Assembly (NCBI RefSeq): GCF_025245835.1
Contig: NZ_JAOBWS010000006.1
Span: forward strand, 168,557-232,556
Origin: Rheinheimera sp. 4Y26
GTDB taxonomy: Bacteria > Pseudomonadota > Gammaproteobacteria > Enterobacterales > Alteromonadaceae
Reading direction: 5' to 3'
Length of the DNA: 64,000 nt
Position 1 is the first letter of the stretch, and each line of letters starts with the position of its first letter. Below, piece after piece: positions 20,629 through 30,520 of the stretch. The notes under the pieces were generated by a model. The model was not told where the DNA came from. It ran no database searches and was given only the letters and a program-made list of their open reading frames with translations. Made by a program: the position numbers and the translations under genes.

Positions 20629-21267
20629 ATGGCGATACCTGCCAACAGGCGCGCGGCGATGACGTTGTTTGCATCGGCCAACGACATGTACAGCCATCAG
20701 GTCAGAATGGTACTGGCCGAAAAAGGCGTCAGCGCTGATATTTTGCTGGTCAGCCGCGACAACCTGCCGGAAGATGTGTATGAAGTGAATCCTTACGGTT
20801 CGCTGCCAACTTTGCTGGACCGTGATTTGGCGTTGTATCAGGCCGATATCATCATGGAATATCTTGATGAACGTTTTCCACATCCGCCATTATTGCCGGT
20901 GTATCCGGTAGAGCGTGGGAAAACCCGGCTGATGATGTATCGGATCAAACAGGACTGGTACGGTATGGCCGAAAAAATTCTGCAAGACAGCGAAGATGCA
21001 GCTGAAGCAAGACGTGATTTACGGGAAAGCCTGTTGTCGATAGCGCCGTTGTTTCAGGAAACACCATATTTTATGAGTGAAGAATACAGTTTGCTCGACT
21101 GTTATATGTCGGCTTTGTTGTGGCGTTTGCCATTGTTGGGTATTGAGTTGTCAGGCAACGGCGCCAAAGCATTAAAAAACTATATGATCCGTTTGTTTGA
21201 GCGTGACGCTTTCCAGCAGTCTCTGACCGAAGCTGAGCGTGAGATCCGCCGTAACAGCCAATATTGA
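20629..21267 (+). CDS. sspA: Stringent starvation protein A
   Basis: 212-aa glutathione-S-transferase-fold protein without GST catalysis. Thioredoxin-like N-terminal half (MTLFASANDMYSHQVRMVLAEKG, residues 11 onward) and helical C-terminal half with LLDCYMSALLWRLPLLGI. SspA binds RNA polymerase and affects stationary-phase transcription. GGAGG lies about 6 nt before the ATG. petABC-sspAB is a common gammaproteobacterial order. Confidence 0.95.
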   Translation: MAIPANRRAAMTLFASANDMYSHQVRMVLAEKGVSADILLVSRDNLPEDVYEVNPYGSLPTLLDRDLALYQADIIMEYLDERFPHPPLLPVYPVERGKTRLMMYRIKQDWYGMAEKILQDSEDAAEARRDLRESLLSIAPLFQETPYFMSEEYSLLDCYMSALLWRLPLLGIELSGNGAKALKNYMIRLFERDAFQQSLTEAEREIRRNSQY

Positions 21268-21280
21268 GAACCCGATAGTG

Positions 21281-21730
21281 ATGAAAATGACCCCAAACCG
21301 TCCTTATTTACTGCGTGCTTTTTACGAGTGGATAGTGGACAACAATCTGACCCCTTATCTGGTGGTTGACGCTACAGTGCCTGGGGTGAAAGTGCCGTTG
21401 CAGCACGTGCAAAATGGCCAGATAGTGCTGAATATTAATCCGTCGGCTGTGGGTAATTTGTTGCTTGGCAACGATGCTGTCACTTTTAACGCCCGTTTTG
21501 GCGGTAGTCCTTTTGCACTTTATATTCCGCAGCGCTCGGTACTGGCCATTTATGCCCGTGAGAATGGCGCCGGCACTATGTTTACGCCGGAAGAAGATGA
21601 CGAGGACGTACTGACCGAAGAGTTGCTGGATGACGAAGTTGATTTGGCCGGAAGTCAAAGTGAGACGCCGGAGCCCGATGATCCGGACGATAAACCAAAA
21701 CGCCCTTCCCATTTAAGGGTGATTAAATAA
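21281..21730 (+). CDS. sspB: ClpXP protease specificity-enhancing factor SspB
   Basis: 149-aa SspB. The folded domain is recognisable from RPYLLRAFYEWIVDNNLTPYL and NARFGG...AIYARENGAGTMF, followed by an acidic flexible linker and the C-terminal RPSHLRVIK, the ClpX-docking peptide. SspB tethers ssrA-tagged substrates to ClpXP. The ATG at 21281 is selected by family alignment; ATG 21287 is possible. Starts 13 bp after sspA. Confidence 0.95.
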   Translation: MKMTPNRPYLLRAFYEWIVDNNLTPYLVVDATVPGVKVPLQHVQNGQIVLNINPSAVGNLLLGNDAVTFNARFGGSPFALYIPQRSVLAIYARENGAGTMFTPEEDDEDVLTEELLDDEVDLAGSQSETPEPDDPDDKPKRPSHLRVIK

Positions 21731-21751
21731 AGCAGCGTTTTGCAGCTATAG

Positions 21752-21776
21752 AAAAACCGGCCATCAGCCGGTTTTT
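21752..21776. terminator. Bidirectional terminator between sspB and ilvY
   Basis: AAAAACCGGC, loop CATCA, GCCGGTTTTT. The symmetric A and T arms serve both convergent genes. Confidence 0.92.
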
Positions 21777-21794
21777 GCTATTCAGGCGTGGGCA

Positions 21795-22679
21795 TTATTT
21801 ACGTTCAGCAGCAATTTGCCAGAAAGCCCGCATCAGAGGCTCATGTAGTCTTTTTGATTGCATACAAATACCCAAATCAAATGGTTCAAACTGATAATCC
21901 AGCGCCACAGTGCGTACCCGCTCCCTGACCGGGCTGTGCAGCACCACAGGTTCCGGCACCACTGCCACGCCGGTGCCAAGGGCCACCATACTGACCATAG
22001 CTTCATGACCTTCTACTTTGGCCACCATATTGGGGCTGAAGTTTTCCGCTTTTAACCACTGCTCAAGCCGGCTGCGCGCCGGGCCATGTTCAGGCACTAT
22101 CATCGGAATGTCCTGCCAGCGAATAGGCGTTTCGTTGAGTAAATCATTCACTTTGCAGGGCACCACAGGGGCAATCAGCTGCAAAGGCAGTTTGGCGATG
22201 CTGGTAAAAGCCATATTCAGCGGTAAATTCGGTGGGTAGACTGCCAGCGCCACATCAGCTTCGTCGTTTTTTACTTTATCCAGCGCCACAGCAGCGTCGC
22301 CTGTGGTGAGCTGAATTTCTGCCCTTGGGCATAACAGCCGGAATTTATCCAGAATATCGGGCAAATGGCTGTAGCTTGCCGTTACAGTGCAAAACAACCG
22401 CAGTTGTCCTTGTAACTCATTGCTGGTTAACGACAAATCCACCTGCAGCTGATGCCAGTCTTCCAGATACTTTTTGACAAACTGTTGAAAACGTACACCA
22501 GCCGGCGTCAGTCGCACCGACCTGTTGTCACGGCTAAACAATTGCACGCCTAAATCATCTTCCAGCCGTTGAATAATGCGGGTCAGGGTAGAAGGGCTGA
22601 CATACAGCTGTTCACTGGTTTTACTGAAGTTCAGGCTGCTGGCCAGATGCTGAAAAAGTTGGGCACTGCGAAGATCCAT
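21795..22679 (-). CDS. ilvY: LysR-type regulator IlvY
   Basis: 294-aa LysR-family activator. N-terminal winged HTH (LNFSKTSEQLYVSPSTLTRIIQRLE at about 17-41), then a LysR substrate-binding domain. IlvY activates the divergent ilvC in response to its substrates acetolactate/acetohydroxybutyrate. Position back-to-back with ilvC supports the name. Length is normal for the family. Confidence 0.93.
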   Translation of the reverse strand: MDLRSAQLFQHLASSLNFSKTSEQLYVSPSTLTRIIQRLEDDLGVQLFSRDNRSVRLTPAGVRFQQFVKKYLEDWHQLQVDLSLTSNELQGQLRLFCTVTASYSHLPDILDKFRLLCPRAEIQLTTGDAAVALDKVKNDEADVALAVYPPNLPLNMAFTSIAKLPLQLIAPVVPCKVNDLLNETPIRWQDIPMIVPEHGPARSRLEQWLKAENFSPNMVAKVEGHEAMVSMVALGTGVAVVPEPVVLHSPVRERVRTVALDYQFEPFDLGICMQSKRLHEPLMRAFWQIAAERK

Positions 22680-22864
22680 GCCAAAATCACCATTATTGCA
22701 AAAAGTGAAATATTGTATTGAGAATATATCACTTCACGCAATGAGTTGGCTGCATTATTGTGGCTTTATCAAAACGGCACAACAAAGGGTTGTGCTGTTC
22801 TGCCACAAAGTGCAGGGCCTTGGGCCCATGTTTTGGCAAATCAGCAAATTCAGGTACAAAGATT
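22680..22864. promoter_or_regulatory. ilvY-ilvC divergent control region
   Basis: 185 bp. An interrupted dyad spans 22695-22742 (ATTGC...AAGTGA / TCACTT...GCAAT), suited to IlvY operators. A perfect 7-bp inverted repeat GCACAAC (22777-22783) / GTTGTGC (22789-22795) lies nearer to ilvC and may form an mRNA hairpin. Confidence 0.55.
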
Positions 22865-24346
22865 ATGGCTAATTATTTCAATACGCTGAACTTAAGAGCG
22901 CAGTTAAAGCAGCTGGGCAAATGCCGTTTTATGCAAAAAGAAGAGTTTGCCGACGGTTGTAACTTACTCAAAGGTTGGAAGATTGTCATTGTCGGTTGCG
23001 GCGCCCAGGGTTTAAACCAGGGTTTAAACATGCGCGACTCAGGCCTGGATATTTCTTATGCCCTGCGTGCTGATGCCATTGCACAAAAACGTAAATCTTT
23101 TGTGCAGGCCAGTGAAAACGGTTTTGTGGTAGGTACTTACGAAGAATTAATTCCGACGGCAGATTTAGTATTAAACCTGACGCCGGACAAACAGCATACT
23201 TCAGTGGTTAAAGCAGTAATGCCGCTGATGAAGCAAGGGGCCACTCTGGCTTATTCACACGGTTTTAATATCGTGGAAGAAGGCAATCAAATCCGTAAAG
23301 ACATTACGGTGATTATGGTGGCGCCAAAATGCCCTGGCACTGAAGTGCGGGAAGAATATAAACGTGGTTTTGGTGTACCTACTTTAATTGCAGTGCATCC
23401 GGAAAACGACCCACAGGGTAACGGCCTTGCCATTGCCAAAGCTTATGCCTCTGCCACAGGCGGCGACCGTGCCGGCGTATTAGAGTCCAGTTTTGTCGCT
23501 GAAGTGAAGTCCGACTTAATGGGTGAGCAGACGATTCTGTGTGGCATGTTACAAACCGGCGCCATTCTGGCCTACGACAAGCTGGTGGCTGATGGTTATG
23601 ACGCAGGTTTTGCCGCCAAGCTGATCCAGTACGGTTGGGAAACCATTACCGAAGCGCTGAAGCATGGTGGTATCACCAACATGATGGACCGGTTGTCGAA
23701 CCCGGCAAAAATCAAAGCTTATGATTTGGCTGAGCAATTAAAAGGTATTCTCCAGCCGCTGTTTGCCAAACATATGGACGACATTATTTCAGGCAAGTTT
23801 TCTGAAACCATGATGGCCGACTGGGCGAATGACGACAAACAGCTGCTGGGCTGGCGTGAAGAAACCCGTCAGAGTGGTTTTGAAAATGCACCTGTCTCTG
23901 CTGAGCATATCAACGAACAGGATTATTTCGACCGCGCCATTTTGTTAGTGGCTATGGTGAAAGCGGGTGTGGAACTGGCCTTTGATACCATGGTTGAGGC
24001 CGGTATTGTGGCAGAGTCCGCTTATTACGAGTCGTTGCATGAAACGCCGCTGATTGCCAACACCATAGCGCGTAAACGTTTGTATGAAATGAACGTGGTG
24101 ATCAGCGACACCGCCGAATACGGCAACTACCTGTTTGCAAACGCCGCTGTGCCTATGCTGCGTGAGCTGGTGAACAATATCAGCCCTGAATTGCTGGGCA
24201 AGGGTGTGAACCCGGCCAATAACGGTGTAGATAATATCCGTCTGATTGAAGTGAACGAAGCCATTCGTCAGCATCCGGTGGAAATTGTAGGTAAAAAATT
24301 ACGTGGTTACATGACAGCGATGAAACGCATTGTGGTGAGCCAATAA
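22865..24346 (+). CDS. ilvC: Ketol-acid reductoisomerase, class II
   Basis: 493-aa NADPH-dependent enzyme of valine/isoleucine synthesis, converting acetolactate to dihydroxy-isovalerate. The Rossmann motif is [13 protein letters not shown], followed by Arg-rich NADPH specificity residues, and the duplicated C-terminal knotted domain makes this the long (class II) plant/enterobacterial form. The ATG at 22865 gives the E. coli-like start [11 protein letters not shown]; the longer upstream reading has no support. Confidence 0.97.
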   Translation: MANYFNTLNLRAQLKQLGKCRFMQKEEFADGCNLLKGWKIVIVGCGAQGLNQGLNMRDSGLDISYALRADAIAQKRKSFVQASENGFVVGTYEELIPTADLVLNLTPDKQHTSVVKAVMPLMKQGATLAYSHGFNIVEEGNQIRKDITVIMVAPKCPGTEVREEYKRGFGVPTLIAVHPENDPQGNGLAIAKAYASATGGDRAGVLESSFVAEVKSDLMGEQTILCGMLQTGAILAYDKLVADGYDAGFAAKLIQYGWETITEALKHGGITNMMDRLSNPAKIKAYDLAEQLKGILQPLFAKHMDDIISGKFSETMMADWANDDKQLLGWREETRQSGFENAPVSAEHINEQDYFDRAILLVAMVKAGVELAFDTMVEAGIVAESAYYESLHETPLIANTIARKRLYEMNVVISDTAEYGNYLFANAAVPMLRELVNNISPELLGKGVNPANNGVDNIRLIEVNEAIRQHPVEIVGKKLRGYMTAMKRIVVSQ

Positions 24347-24374
24347 CTGAGTTTTACGTGGACCTTGGTTGTTT

Positions 24375-24401
24375 GCCCGGCTTTTTGCCGGGCTTTTTTT
24401 T
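24375..24401 (+). terminator. Rho-independent terminator after ilvC
   Basis: GCCCGGC, loop TTTTT, GCCGGGC and an eight-T tail. Confidence 0.93.
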
Positions 24402-24507
24402 GCCTGGATCCCGGGCTTGGTTCCATAATGGCTGCAGCAACAACATGGTACACAAGGTATTTTTTCGCCTTACCCGATAACACAGCTTTTGATTAATGGA
24501 GGTCAAC

Positions 24508-24939
24508 ATGAAATCTATTGCTTTGGTGGCACATGACGGTAAAAAAGCCGAACTTTTGGCCTGGGTGCAACAGCACGCGGCATTTTTTCAGGATAAACAG
24601 CTGTATGCCACCGGCACAACAGGGCAGCAGCTTAAAGCAACACTTAAACTGCCGGTGCATTGTCTGGCCAGTGGTCCATTGGGTGGTGATCAGCAAATAG
24701 GCGCGTTAATCGCAGAGCAAAAAATCGACTGGCTGGTGTTTTTCTGGGATCCGCTCAGTTCACAACCGCACGATCCTGATGTCAAAGCGCTGATCCGGCT
24801 GGCGGTGGTTTGGAATATCCCGGTGGCCTGTAACAGCGCCACCGCAGATTATATTGTCAGTTCCAGCTTGTTCAGTCAGGACTACCAGGCGGCAAAACCG
24901 GATTTTTCGGCTTACCTGAACAGATTCAGCCAAAGCTGA
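24508..24939 (+). CDS. mgsA: Methylglyoxal synthase
   Basis: 143-aa enzyme converting dihydroxyacetone phosphate to methylglyoxal plus phosphate, a bypass that relieves sugar-phosphate stress. Phosphate-binding and catalytic motifs are ALVAHDGKK, GPLGGDQQIG (catalytic Asp) and WDPLSSQPHDPDVKALIR. GGAGG 6 nt upstream fixes the ATG at 24508. Convergent with the M48 protease gene, 10 bp apart, with no clear terminator between. Confidence 0.94.
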   Translation: MKSIALVAHDGKKAELLAWVQQHAAFFQDKQLYATGTTGQQLKATLKLPVHCLASGPLGGDQQIGALIAEQKIDWLVFFWDPLSSQPHDPDVKALIRLAVVWNIPVACNSATADYIVSSSLFSQDYQAAKPDFSAYLNRFSQS

Positions 24940-24949
24940 AACCCCTGTT

Positions 24950-25984
24950 TTATTTGGGCGTTGTGGTGGGGGCGGGCGGTTTTTTTGCTTGTTCAATCCG
25001 TTCGCTGCTGGACGGGTGGGAGCTGAAATAACGGCTCCACTTTTCCAGTGTTTTACTGTCATGTTGCTGACTAATGGCCTCAATTGCATCGGCAAAAGCA
25101 CTGCTGTTTTTGCCAAGCGCCACTAAAGCGCTGGTGGCAAATAAGTCAGCTTCGGATTCCATATCACGGGAAAAAGCGGCCTGCATTAAACTACTGCCAC
25201 TGCCGAGCAGCACTTCGCTTAATACTTCCAGATCGCTGAAAATCAGCGCCAGCAGCATAGTGGTGGCAGTGGATTGTGCCAGCAGCTTTAAACCATGCTG
25301 GTGCTGCACATGCCCTGCTTCGTGCAGCAGCACAGCGAGCAGTGCATCTGGTTTATCGGCCAGCAAAGTCACCAGCTCATCGGTCACCACTATAGTGCCA
25401 CCAGGCAAGGCAAAAGCGTTGGCGCCCATGCCTTTGGCCTGGCGAAACCGGATATCGGGCTGAAACAGCAGCGGCTCTGGTAACTGTGCCATGGCAGAGA
25501 GCCATTGTTGCCGCCATTGCTGTTGCTGCGCCTGTGGTAAAGCTGAATTATCCAGCAGGGTGTTATCCAGAATTTGCATACTTTGCCGGTCTATGGTGTG
25601 ACTGACGGATTTGGGCAAATAAGGCACAACTGCTGTGGCAAAACCGGGCAGACCACGGGTTGCCAGCCACCACAACAATAAAGGCACCAACAGCACCGAC
25701 AGGCCAATCGCCACTTTATGTTGCTCCAGCCGGGTGGCCAGGCTGGCTTTGCCGTTCGCACTCAAGCGTAAGCTCACATCATCGGGCACAAAATAACTGC
25801 CATCGTCAAAGTGCAGCTCAGTGGCAAGGCCCGGCAAATCAAGGCCTGTGCTAAAGTTGATGCCTTGCCACAGCACTTCACCTTCAGTACTGCTAACAAT
25901 CAGCTGCTGATGTTGCCGTTGTAACAGCGCGGCGCAGCAATTGCTGCGCCCGGCAAAATAATAAGTGCCGCTGTAACTTTGCAT
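24950..25984 (-). CDS. M48-family metalloprotease, membrane-anchored
   Basis: 344-aa protein. A beta-rich N-terminal domain (residues 1-85) precedes one transmembrane helix (IGLSVLLVPLLLWWLA) and an M48 peptidase domain with the zinc motif HEAGH and downstream ESEADLFA Glu ligand. Resembles M48 proteins paired with YjgN-like membrane proteins. Starts on the last base of the YjgN-like gene stop (TGATG), so the two are translationally coupled and probably act together at the inner membrane. Substrate unknown. Confidence 0.85.
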   Translation of the reverse strand: MQSYSGTYYFAGRSNCCAALLQRQHQQLIVSSTEGEVLWQGINFSTGLDLPGLATELHFDDGSYFVPDDVSLRLSANGKASLATRLEQHKVAIGLSVLLVPLLLWWLATRGLPGFATAVVPYLPKSVSHTIDRQSMQILDNTLLDNSALPQAQQQQWRQQWLSAMAQLPEPLLFQPDIRFRQAKGMGANAFALPGGTIVVTDELVTLLADKPDALLAVLLHEAGHVQHQHGLKLLAQSTATTMLLALIFSDLEVLSEVLLGSGSSLMQAAFSRDMESEADLFATSALVALGKNSSAFADAIEAISQQHDSKTLEKWSRYFSSHPSSSERIEQAKKPPAPTTTPK

Positions 25985-27045
25985 CAGGTGAGTGAAAAAT
26001 CAGCGTCGTACAAATCGGCGGCATCTTCGGCAAAAGCAGAAGACTCTTTGGCGAGTTTGTCGCGCATCAGCTCAAGCCCCGGTTGCACCGTCACTTCGGT
26101 GTGATCTGCCAATAACCGGCTCATCCGCACCATGGCCCATGGCAGTGCCAAACCCAGGCTGCAGATAATGGCCAGCATATTGCTCAGTTGCACGCCAAAT
26201 AAAGTGAGCACTGGTAAATCTGATTTAAAACTTACCAGCTCCGGTAATGTGGTGTTGTTGAATAAATGATTACGGATCAGCGCTTTATATACGGAACCTG
26301 CCAAAGTCAGTACCACAAAATAACCAAAAAATACCGGAGCCATTAATAGAGGTGAAGGTTCAGCAGTGTTAAACAGCGGGCCAACTGCGGCAATCACACC
26401 TACACCCACCAGCAGCAGGCTGATAGCAACAATAACTGCGCCCAGTGTGGCTTTGTAATAAGCGGAAGTTTCGGTCTGCACCTGCAGCTGCTTACCGCCA
26501 TAACTGATGTTCTGATACACAAACTGATCAAGCTTTTTAATGGCCCATGGCATGGCCAGATATAAGGTAAATACCGACACAAAAGGCAATAACAAAAAAT
26601 AGATAAATGCGTCGCCATAACTGCCATGAAAACCAAAACGCACGTTGCGGTAACTGGTCATACGCAGGTTAAAACGAATACCCTGCACCATCAGCCAGGG
26701 CAGAATAAATAACAACGCAAAACTAAACAGCACTGCCAGAAATGGAATCACTGTAGTGACAAACGAAATAGCAATAAAAACCGCGACTGCCAGTAAACGG
26801 CCTTTTAAAATTTGCATTGGGGTGGCGAGGTAACGGAAATTATGGCCGTCTACTTTGGTGTGGCCATAAAAGTATTGTTTATTGCGCACCTTGGCCCAGG
26901 CGCTGTAGATGCCGAGCGTGACAATGGTCAGCAGCACATTCACTATCCAGATGCCAAAATATTCACCGGCCTGACCGCTAAAGCTGAGTCTGCTGCGACG
27001 TGCCGCTTGTTGCGGCATGGGTTGAGAGGAGACTGAAGTTTCCAT
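25984..27045 (-). CDS. YjgN-family (DUF898) membrane protein
   Basis: 353-aa polytopic membrane protein with about seven hydrophobic segments. It has the DUF898 hallmarks FSGQAGEYFGIWIVNVLLT, YSAWAKVRNKQYFYGHT and NYL-like pairs repeated in the second half. The start at 27045 has AAGGA 9 nt upstream. Function unknown; it is repeatedly found upstream of an M48 protease, as here, suggesting a membrane protein quality-control pair. Confidence 0.87.
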   Translation of the reverse strand: METSVSSQPMPQQAARRSRLSFSGQAGEYFGIWIVNVLLTIVTLGIYSAWAKVRNKQYFYGHTKVDGHNFRYLATPMQILKGRLLAVAVFIAISFVTTVIPFLAVLFSFALLFILPWLMVQGIRFNLRMTSYRNVRFGFHGSYGDAFIYFLLLPFVSVFTLYLAMPWAIKKLDQFVYQNISYGGKQLQVQTETSAYYKATLGAVIVAISLLLVGVGVIAAVGPLFNTAEPSPLLMAPVFFGYFVVLTLAGSVYKALIRNHLFNNTTLPELVSFKSDLPVLTLFGVQLSNMLAIICSLGLALPWAMVRMSRLLADHTEVTVQPGLELMRDKLAKESSAFAEDAADLYDADFSLT

Positions 27046-27158
27046 AGCACTTTCCTTGTTAATGGTTATGTCCAAAAGTAACAAAATAGTGTATCGCTGC
27101 GACAGTCCTTTTGTCGAGCCTCAGATTGTGGCGCAGGGAAGGGCTGTGAATAACGTGG

Positions 27159-28271
27159 TTAACAGTCAGCCACTGTTGTGGTGTCAGGCGTTAAGACCTG
27201 ACTGATAGGCCAGCTTTGCATTTCGTAAATCCTTGAAATACAACGCTCGAAAGCAAACTTCAGCTGACTGGCCTGATATAACTCAGTCACAGCCACTTCG
27301 CTGGTGAGCAGCAACAAACAGCCTTTTTCGTAACATTCATCCACTAATGCAATAAATCGCCGGGCTTCATTGTCGAGTTTGCTGACAAACACGCTGCTGT
27401 GCTCACGCTGATAGTTTTCTTCCACCCCATGCAAAATGGCGGTGTCCGACACCTGATGAAACTGTGGAATGTTTGCCAGCGCAATCAGGCGAAACTGTGC
27501 TGCCAGCGCCATATAATCCAGCTGACTGCGTGGCCCTGAGCATAACGCCATAAAATCAAAACCAATAGCGAGCTGGTTACGCCAAAGTGTAGGGATCTGC
27601 CGTTGCAGCACTTCAAGCTGTGCACAGGGCTGCAGCGGTCCTGTAAGCTGTGTTGCAGTGTTTTTCAGCCAGTCAGCGTTTTTGCCCACGCCGTAATAAC
27701 AAAAATCCGCCTGGCCAAGCCTGCGGTAATCCAGACCGTTATCCAGCGCAAGCAGCTGACAATGTTGCTCCAGTAAATCAATAGTTGGCAAAAACCTGCT
27801 GCGTTGCAGGCCATTGGCATAAAGTTGCTGCGGCGCAGCATTTGAGGTGGTGACCAGCACCACACCGAGCTGAAACAGCTCCCGCCATAGGGTGCCAAGT
27901 AGCATGGCATCGCCAATGTCACTGACAAAAAACTCATCAAAACACAAAAGCTGATAGTTGCTGGCCCAGTTTTTTGCAATCAGTTGCAGCGGATTGGCAC
28001 TGCCACTCAGTGCATGTAATTCCTGATGCACCCGCGCCATAAAGTGATGAAAATGCAGGCGGATTTTGCGCTTAACCGGCAAATACGCAAAAAAACTGTC
28101 CATCAGCATGGTTTTACCGCGCCCCACAGGGCCGTAAATATACAGGCCTGTTGTGGGGGCGCCGGTGCTGAGCTGACCGGCCAGCTGCTGCAACTGTTGC
28201 AGGCAGCGCCACTGCGCTTCATCAAACTGCAGCTGGCCTTGTTCGACCTGCTGTTGATACTGCTTAAGCAT
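27159..28271 (-). CDS. Second ZapE/AFG1-family ATPase
   Basis: 370-aa paralogue of the ZapE at 15308. Walker A is YGPVGRGKT, Walker B is LLCFDEFFVSD, then TTSNAAPQQLYANGLQR and NEARRFIALVDECYEKGCLL. Similarity runs the full length but the middle (about residues 195-300) is divergent and longer. ATG 28271 is chosen over a GTG 6 bp upstream. The role is unknown; AFG1 relatives include mitochondrial quality-control factors, and its neighbours here are protease genes. Confidence 0.88.
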   Translation of the reverse strand: MLKQYQQQVEQGQLQFDEAQWRCLQQLQQLAGQLSTGAPTTGLYIYGPVGRGKTMLMDSFFAYLPVKRKIRLHFHHFMARVHQELHALSGSANPLQLIAKNWASNYQLLCFDEFFVSDIGDAMLLGTLWRELFQLGVVLVTTSNAAPQQLYANGLQRSRFLPTIDLLEQHCQLLALDNGLDYRRLGQADFCYYGVGKNADWLKNTATQLTGPLQPCAQLEVLQRQIPTLWRNQLAIGFDFMALCSGPRSQLDYMALAAQFRLIALANIPQFHQVSDTAILHGVEENYQREHSSVFVSKLDNEARRFIALVDECYEKGCLLLLTSEVAVTELYQASQLKFAFERCISRIYEMQSWPISQVLTPDTTTVADC

Positions 28272-28326
28272 GTTCACCTGCGATGGCTCCGATGGCGTTC
28301 TACCAGTGTTTTTAGCGCCAGCAAAT

Positions 28327-28355
28327 AAAAAAGGCCGCTACGATAGCGGCCTTTT
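28327..28355 (-). terminator. Rho-independent terminator after the S9 peptidase gene
   Basis: AAAAGGCCGCTA, loop CGA, TAGCGGCCTTTT; on the minus strand it ends in a T run (28327-28332). Confidence 0.9.
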
Positions 28356-28372
28356 GCAGGGGCGGCAAGCGC

Positions 28373-30409
28373 TTAAGCGCTTGGGCCTTTGCCGATATAA
28401 CGTTCCAGCCAGTTCAGTACTTCGCTGTACCAGAACACCGAGTTATTGGGTTTTAAAATCCAGTGATTTTCATTGGGGAAATACACCAGCCGGGCATCCA
28501 CCCCTTTGCCTTTGAGTACACCATAAACTTCCAGCCCCTGATTGACCGGTACGCGGTAGTCCTGCTCACCGTGGATCACCAGCATCGGGGTTTTAAAGTT
28601 TTCGGCGTACATGGCCGGGCTGGCTTTGAGTACATTTTCTTTTTTGTCCCAGGGCGAGCCGGCATAAGCATGCACTCTGTGAATAGTGCTGTCGGAGGCA
28701 AACTGCGCCATTAAATCGTAGACACCGGCGTGATTGACTAAGGCTTTGTATTTGCTGCTGTGACCGGCAATCCAGCTCACCAGATAACCGCCATAGCTGC
28801 CACCCGCTGCTGCAATGCGGCTTTCGTCGATATAACCGCGCGACACCATATGGTCAATGGCAGCTTCCGAGTCAAAAAATGGCTTAGTGGCATGGTCACC
28901 ATGAATGGCCTCGGCAAAAGCCTGACCAAAACTGGTTGAGCCATGGAAGTTTGGCATGATGGTGACATAACCTGCAGCGGCAAATATCTGTGGGTTCCAG
29001 CGGTAGTTAAAGTTGTCGCCAAAATAACTGTGCGGCCCGCCATGCAACAGGCTCAACAGTGGCCAGCGTTTTTTCGGGTCAAAGTTAGGAGGAAACACCA
29101 CAAACATCTGAATGGCTTTGCCATCTGAGCCTGCAAAAGACATTTCTTCTACTTTGCCAAATTGGGTGTTTTGCTGTTGCTGATGATTAAACTGACTGAT
29201 TTGTTTTAAGGTGCGGTTTTTATTGTCCAGATAAAAAATTTCCGGCAGCTGACTGATGCCATGTTGCACCAGCACAAACTGTTGTGGCCCTGCCACCTGG
29301 AACTGTTCATTGCTGGCCTGGCGTAACACCTGTTTCACCGCGCCGCCCTGCACCGGAATAGAAAACACCGAGGCTTTTGCTTTGTCTGCGGCAATAAAAT
29401 ACAACATGGTGCTGTCTTTGGAGAAATACCAATCGGACGGTGATAAATCGACATTGGCGGCCATGGCGGTGGCGGTTTTGCTGGCCAGATTAAAGTTCAT
29501 CAGCTTGACATTGTCTTCGGTAAAATCCAGCCGGCTTTGTGCGCCATACACCAGGGTTTTACCGTCCGGGCTGAACACCGGATTGCCGTCACTGGCTTTG
29601 TTGGCTTCGGTAATATTGGTAAATTTGCCACTGCCGTCGGTAGCAAGCAGCAGAATATCGTGGTTCAGCTCGTTGTAGGGCGGGGCACTGGTAATGACAC
29701 TGACAGCAATAGTTTTGCCATCGGGTGACAGGTCAAACTCAGGCGCGCCGTTTAAATTCATCAGCTGTTTCCAGCCCGGTGTTAAATGGCGGATTTTGCC
29801 GCTTTCCACATCTACCGCAAAAAAGTGCGGGTAAGTATCATCGGTCAGCCAGTGATCCCAAAAGCGGTAGACGCGGTTTTCTGTCACTTTGGCACTGACT
29901 TTATTGTCTTTTTCTGCTTTTTTGGCGGCCGCTAATTTTTGAAAATCACCGTCAAAACCGGCTGGTACCTCAGCCACAAATAAAATCTCTTTGCCATCCG
30001 GCAGCCAGACCGGCGATGACACTGCCACCGGCAGCTGGGTGATATTTTTTGCTTCACCGCCAAACACCGGCAGCACAAAAAGTTGATTCTGCGCATGACC
30101 GCGTTTTGACACAAAGGCAATACTACGGCCATCCGGGCTCCAGGCGGGCTGAGTGTCGCTGTCCGGATGCTGGGTCAGCGGCGTGGTTTTGCCGCCAGGC
30201 AGTTCAATCAGCTGTAAGTCGGCATTACCTTTGTCAGATTTTAAGTTGTACCTCGTCAGGCTAAACACAGCACGACGGCCATCCGGCGACACTGTTAAAC
30301 CGGCCGGCCGGGCCACCTGCCAGACAGCTTCGGCACTCAAAGGTTGTGCTTCGGCCAGCGCAAAACCGGAAAAAAGTGCTAACAAACTGATTGAAAAGGC
30401 TAATTTCAT
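28373..30409 (-). CDS. S9-family prolyl oligopeptidase (DPP/acylaminoacyl-type)
   Basis: 678-aa exported peptidase. Signal peptide MKLAFSISLLALFSGFALA, a beta-propeller made of PD40-like repeats (SPDGRRAVFSL, SPDGRSIAFVS, SPDGKTIAVS, SPDGKTLVYG) over residues 25-400, and a C-terminal alpha/beta hydrolase. Catalytic Ser in GGSYGGY, Asp in HGEQDYRVP and His in NENHWI. It probably trims oligopeptides in the periplasm. The start at 30409 is chosen for the signal peptide; GGAAG lies upstream. Diverges from the iron transporter. Confidence 0.92.
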   Translation of the reverse strand: MKLAFSISLLALFSGFALAEAQPLSAEAVWQVARPAGLTVSPDGRRAVFSLTRYNLKSDKGNADLQLIELPGGKTTPLTQHPDSDTQPAWSPDGRSIAFVSKRGHAQNQLFVLPVFGGEAKNITQLPVAVSSPVWLPDGKEILFVAEVPAGFDGDFQKLAAAKKAEKDNKVSAKVTENRVYRFWDHWLTDDTYPHFFAVDVESGKIRHLTPGWKQLMNLNGAPEFDLSPDGKTIAVSVITSAPPYNELNHDILLLATDGSGKFTNITEANKASDGNPVFSPDGKTLVYGAQSRLDFTEDNVKLMNFNLASKTATAMAANVDLSPSDWYFSKDSTMLYFIAADKAKASVFSIPVQGGAVKQVLRQASNEQFQVAGPQQFVLVQHGISQLPEIFYLDNKNRTLKQISQFNHQQQQNTQFGKVEEMSFAGSDGKAIQMFVVFPPNFDPKKRWPLLSLLHGGPHSYFGDNFNYRWNPQIFAAAGYVTIMPNFHGSTSFGQAFAEAIHGDHATKPFFDSEAAIDHMVSRGYIDESRIAAAGGSYGGYLVSWIAGHSSKYKALVNHAGVYDLMAQFASDSTIHRVHAYAGSPWDKKENVLKASPAMYAENFKTPMLVIHGEQDYRVPVNQGLEVYGVLKGKGVDARLVYFPNENHWILKPNNSVFWYSEVLNWLERYIGKGPSA

Positions 30410-30520
30410 AAAATTGCTTCCAGTACTGAAGATGGCCCTAAGCATAGGGCATGGCTTGTACAACTGGCAACCGGGCAGTTCAGCGGCGGGGTTTAATCAC
30501 CTGCCTGCTGCGACGAAGTT

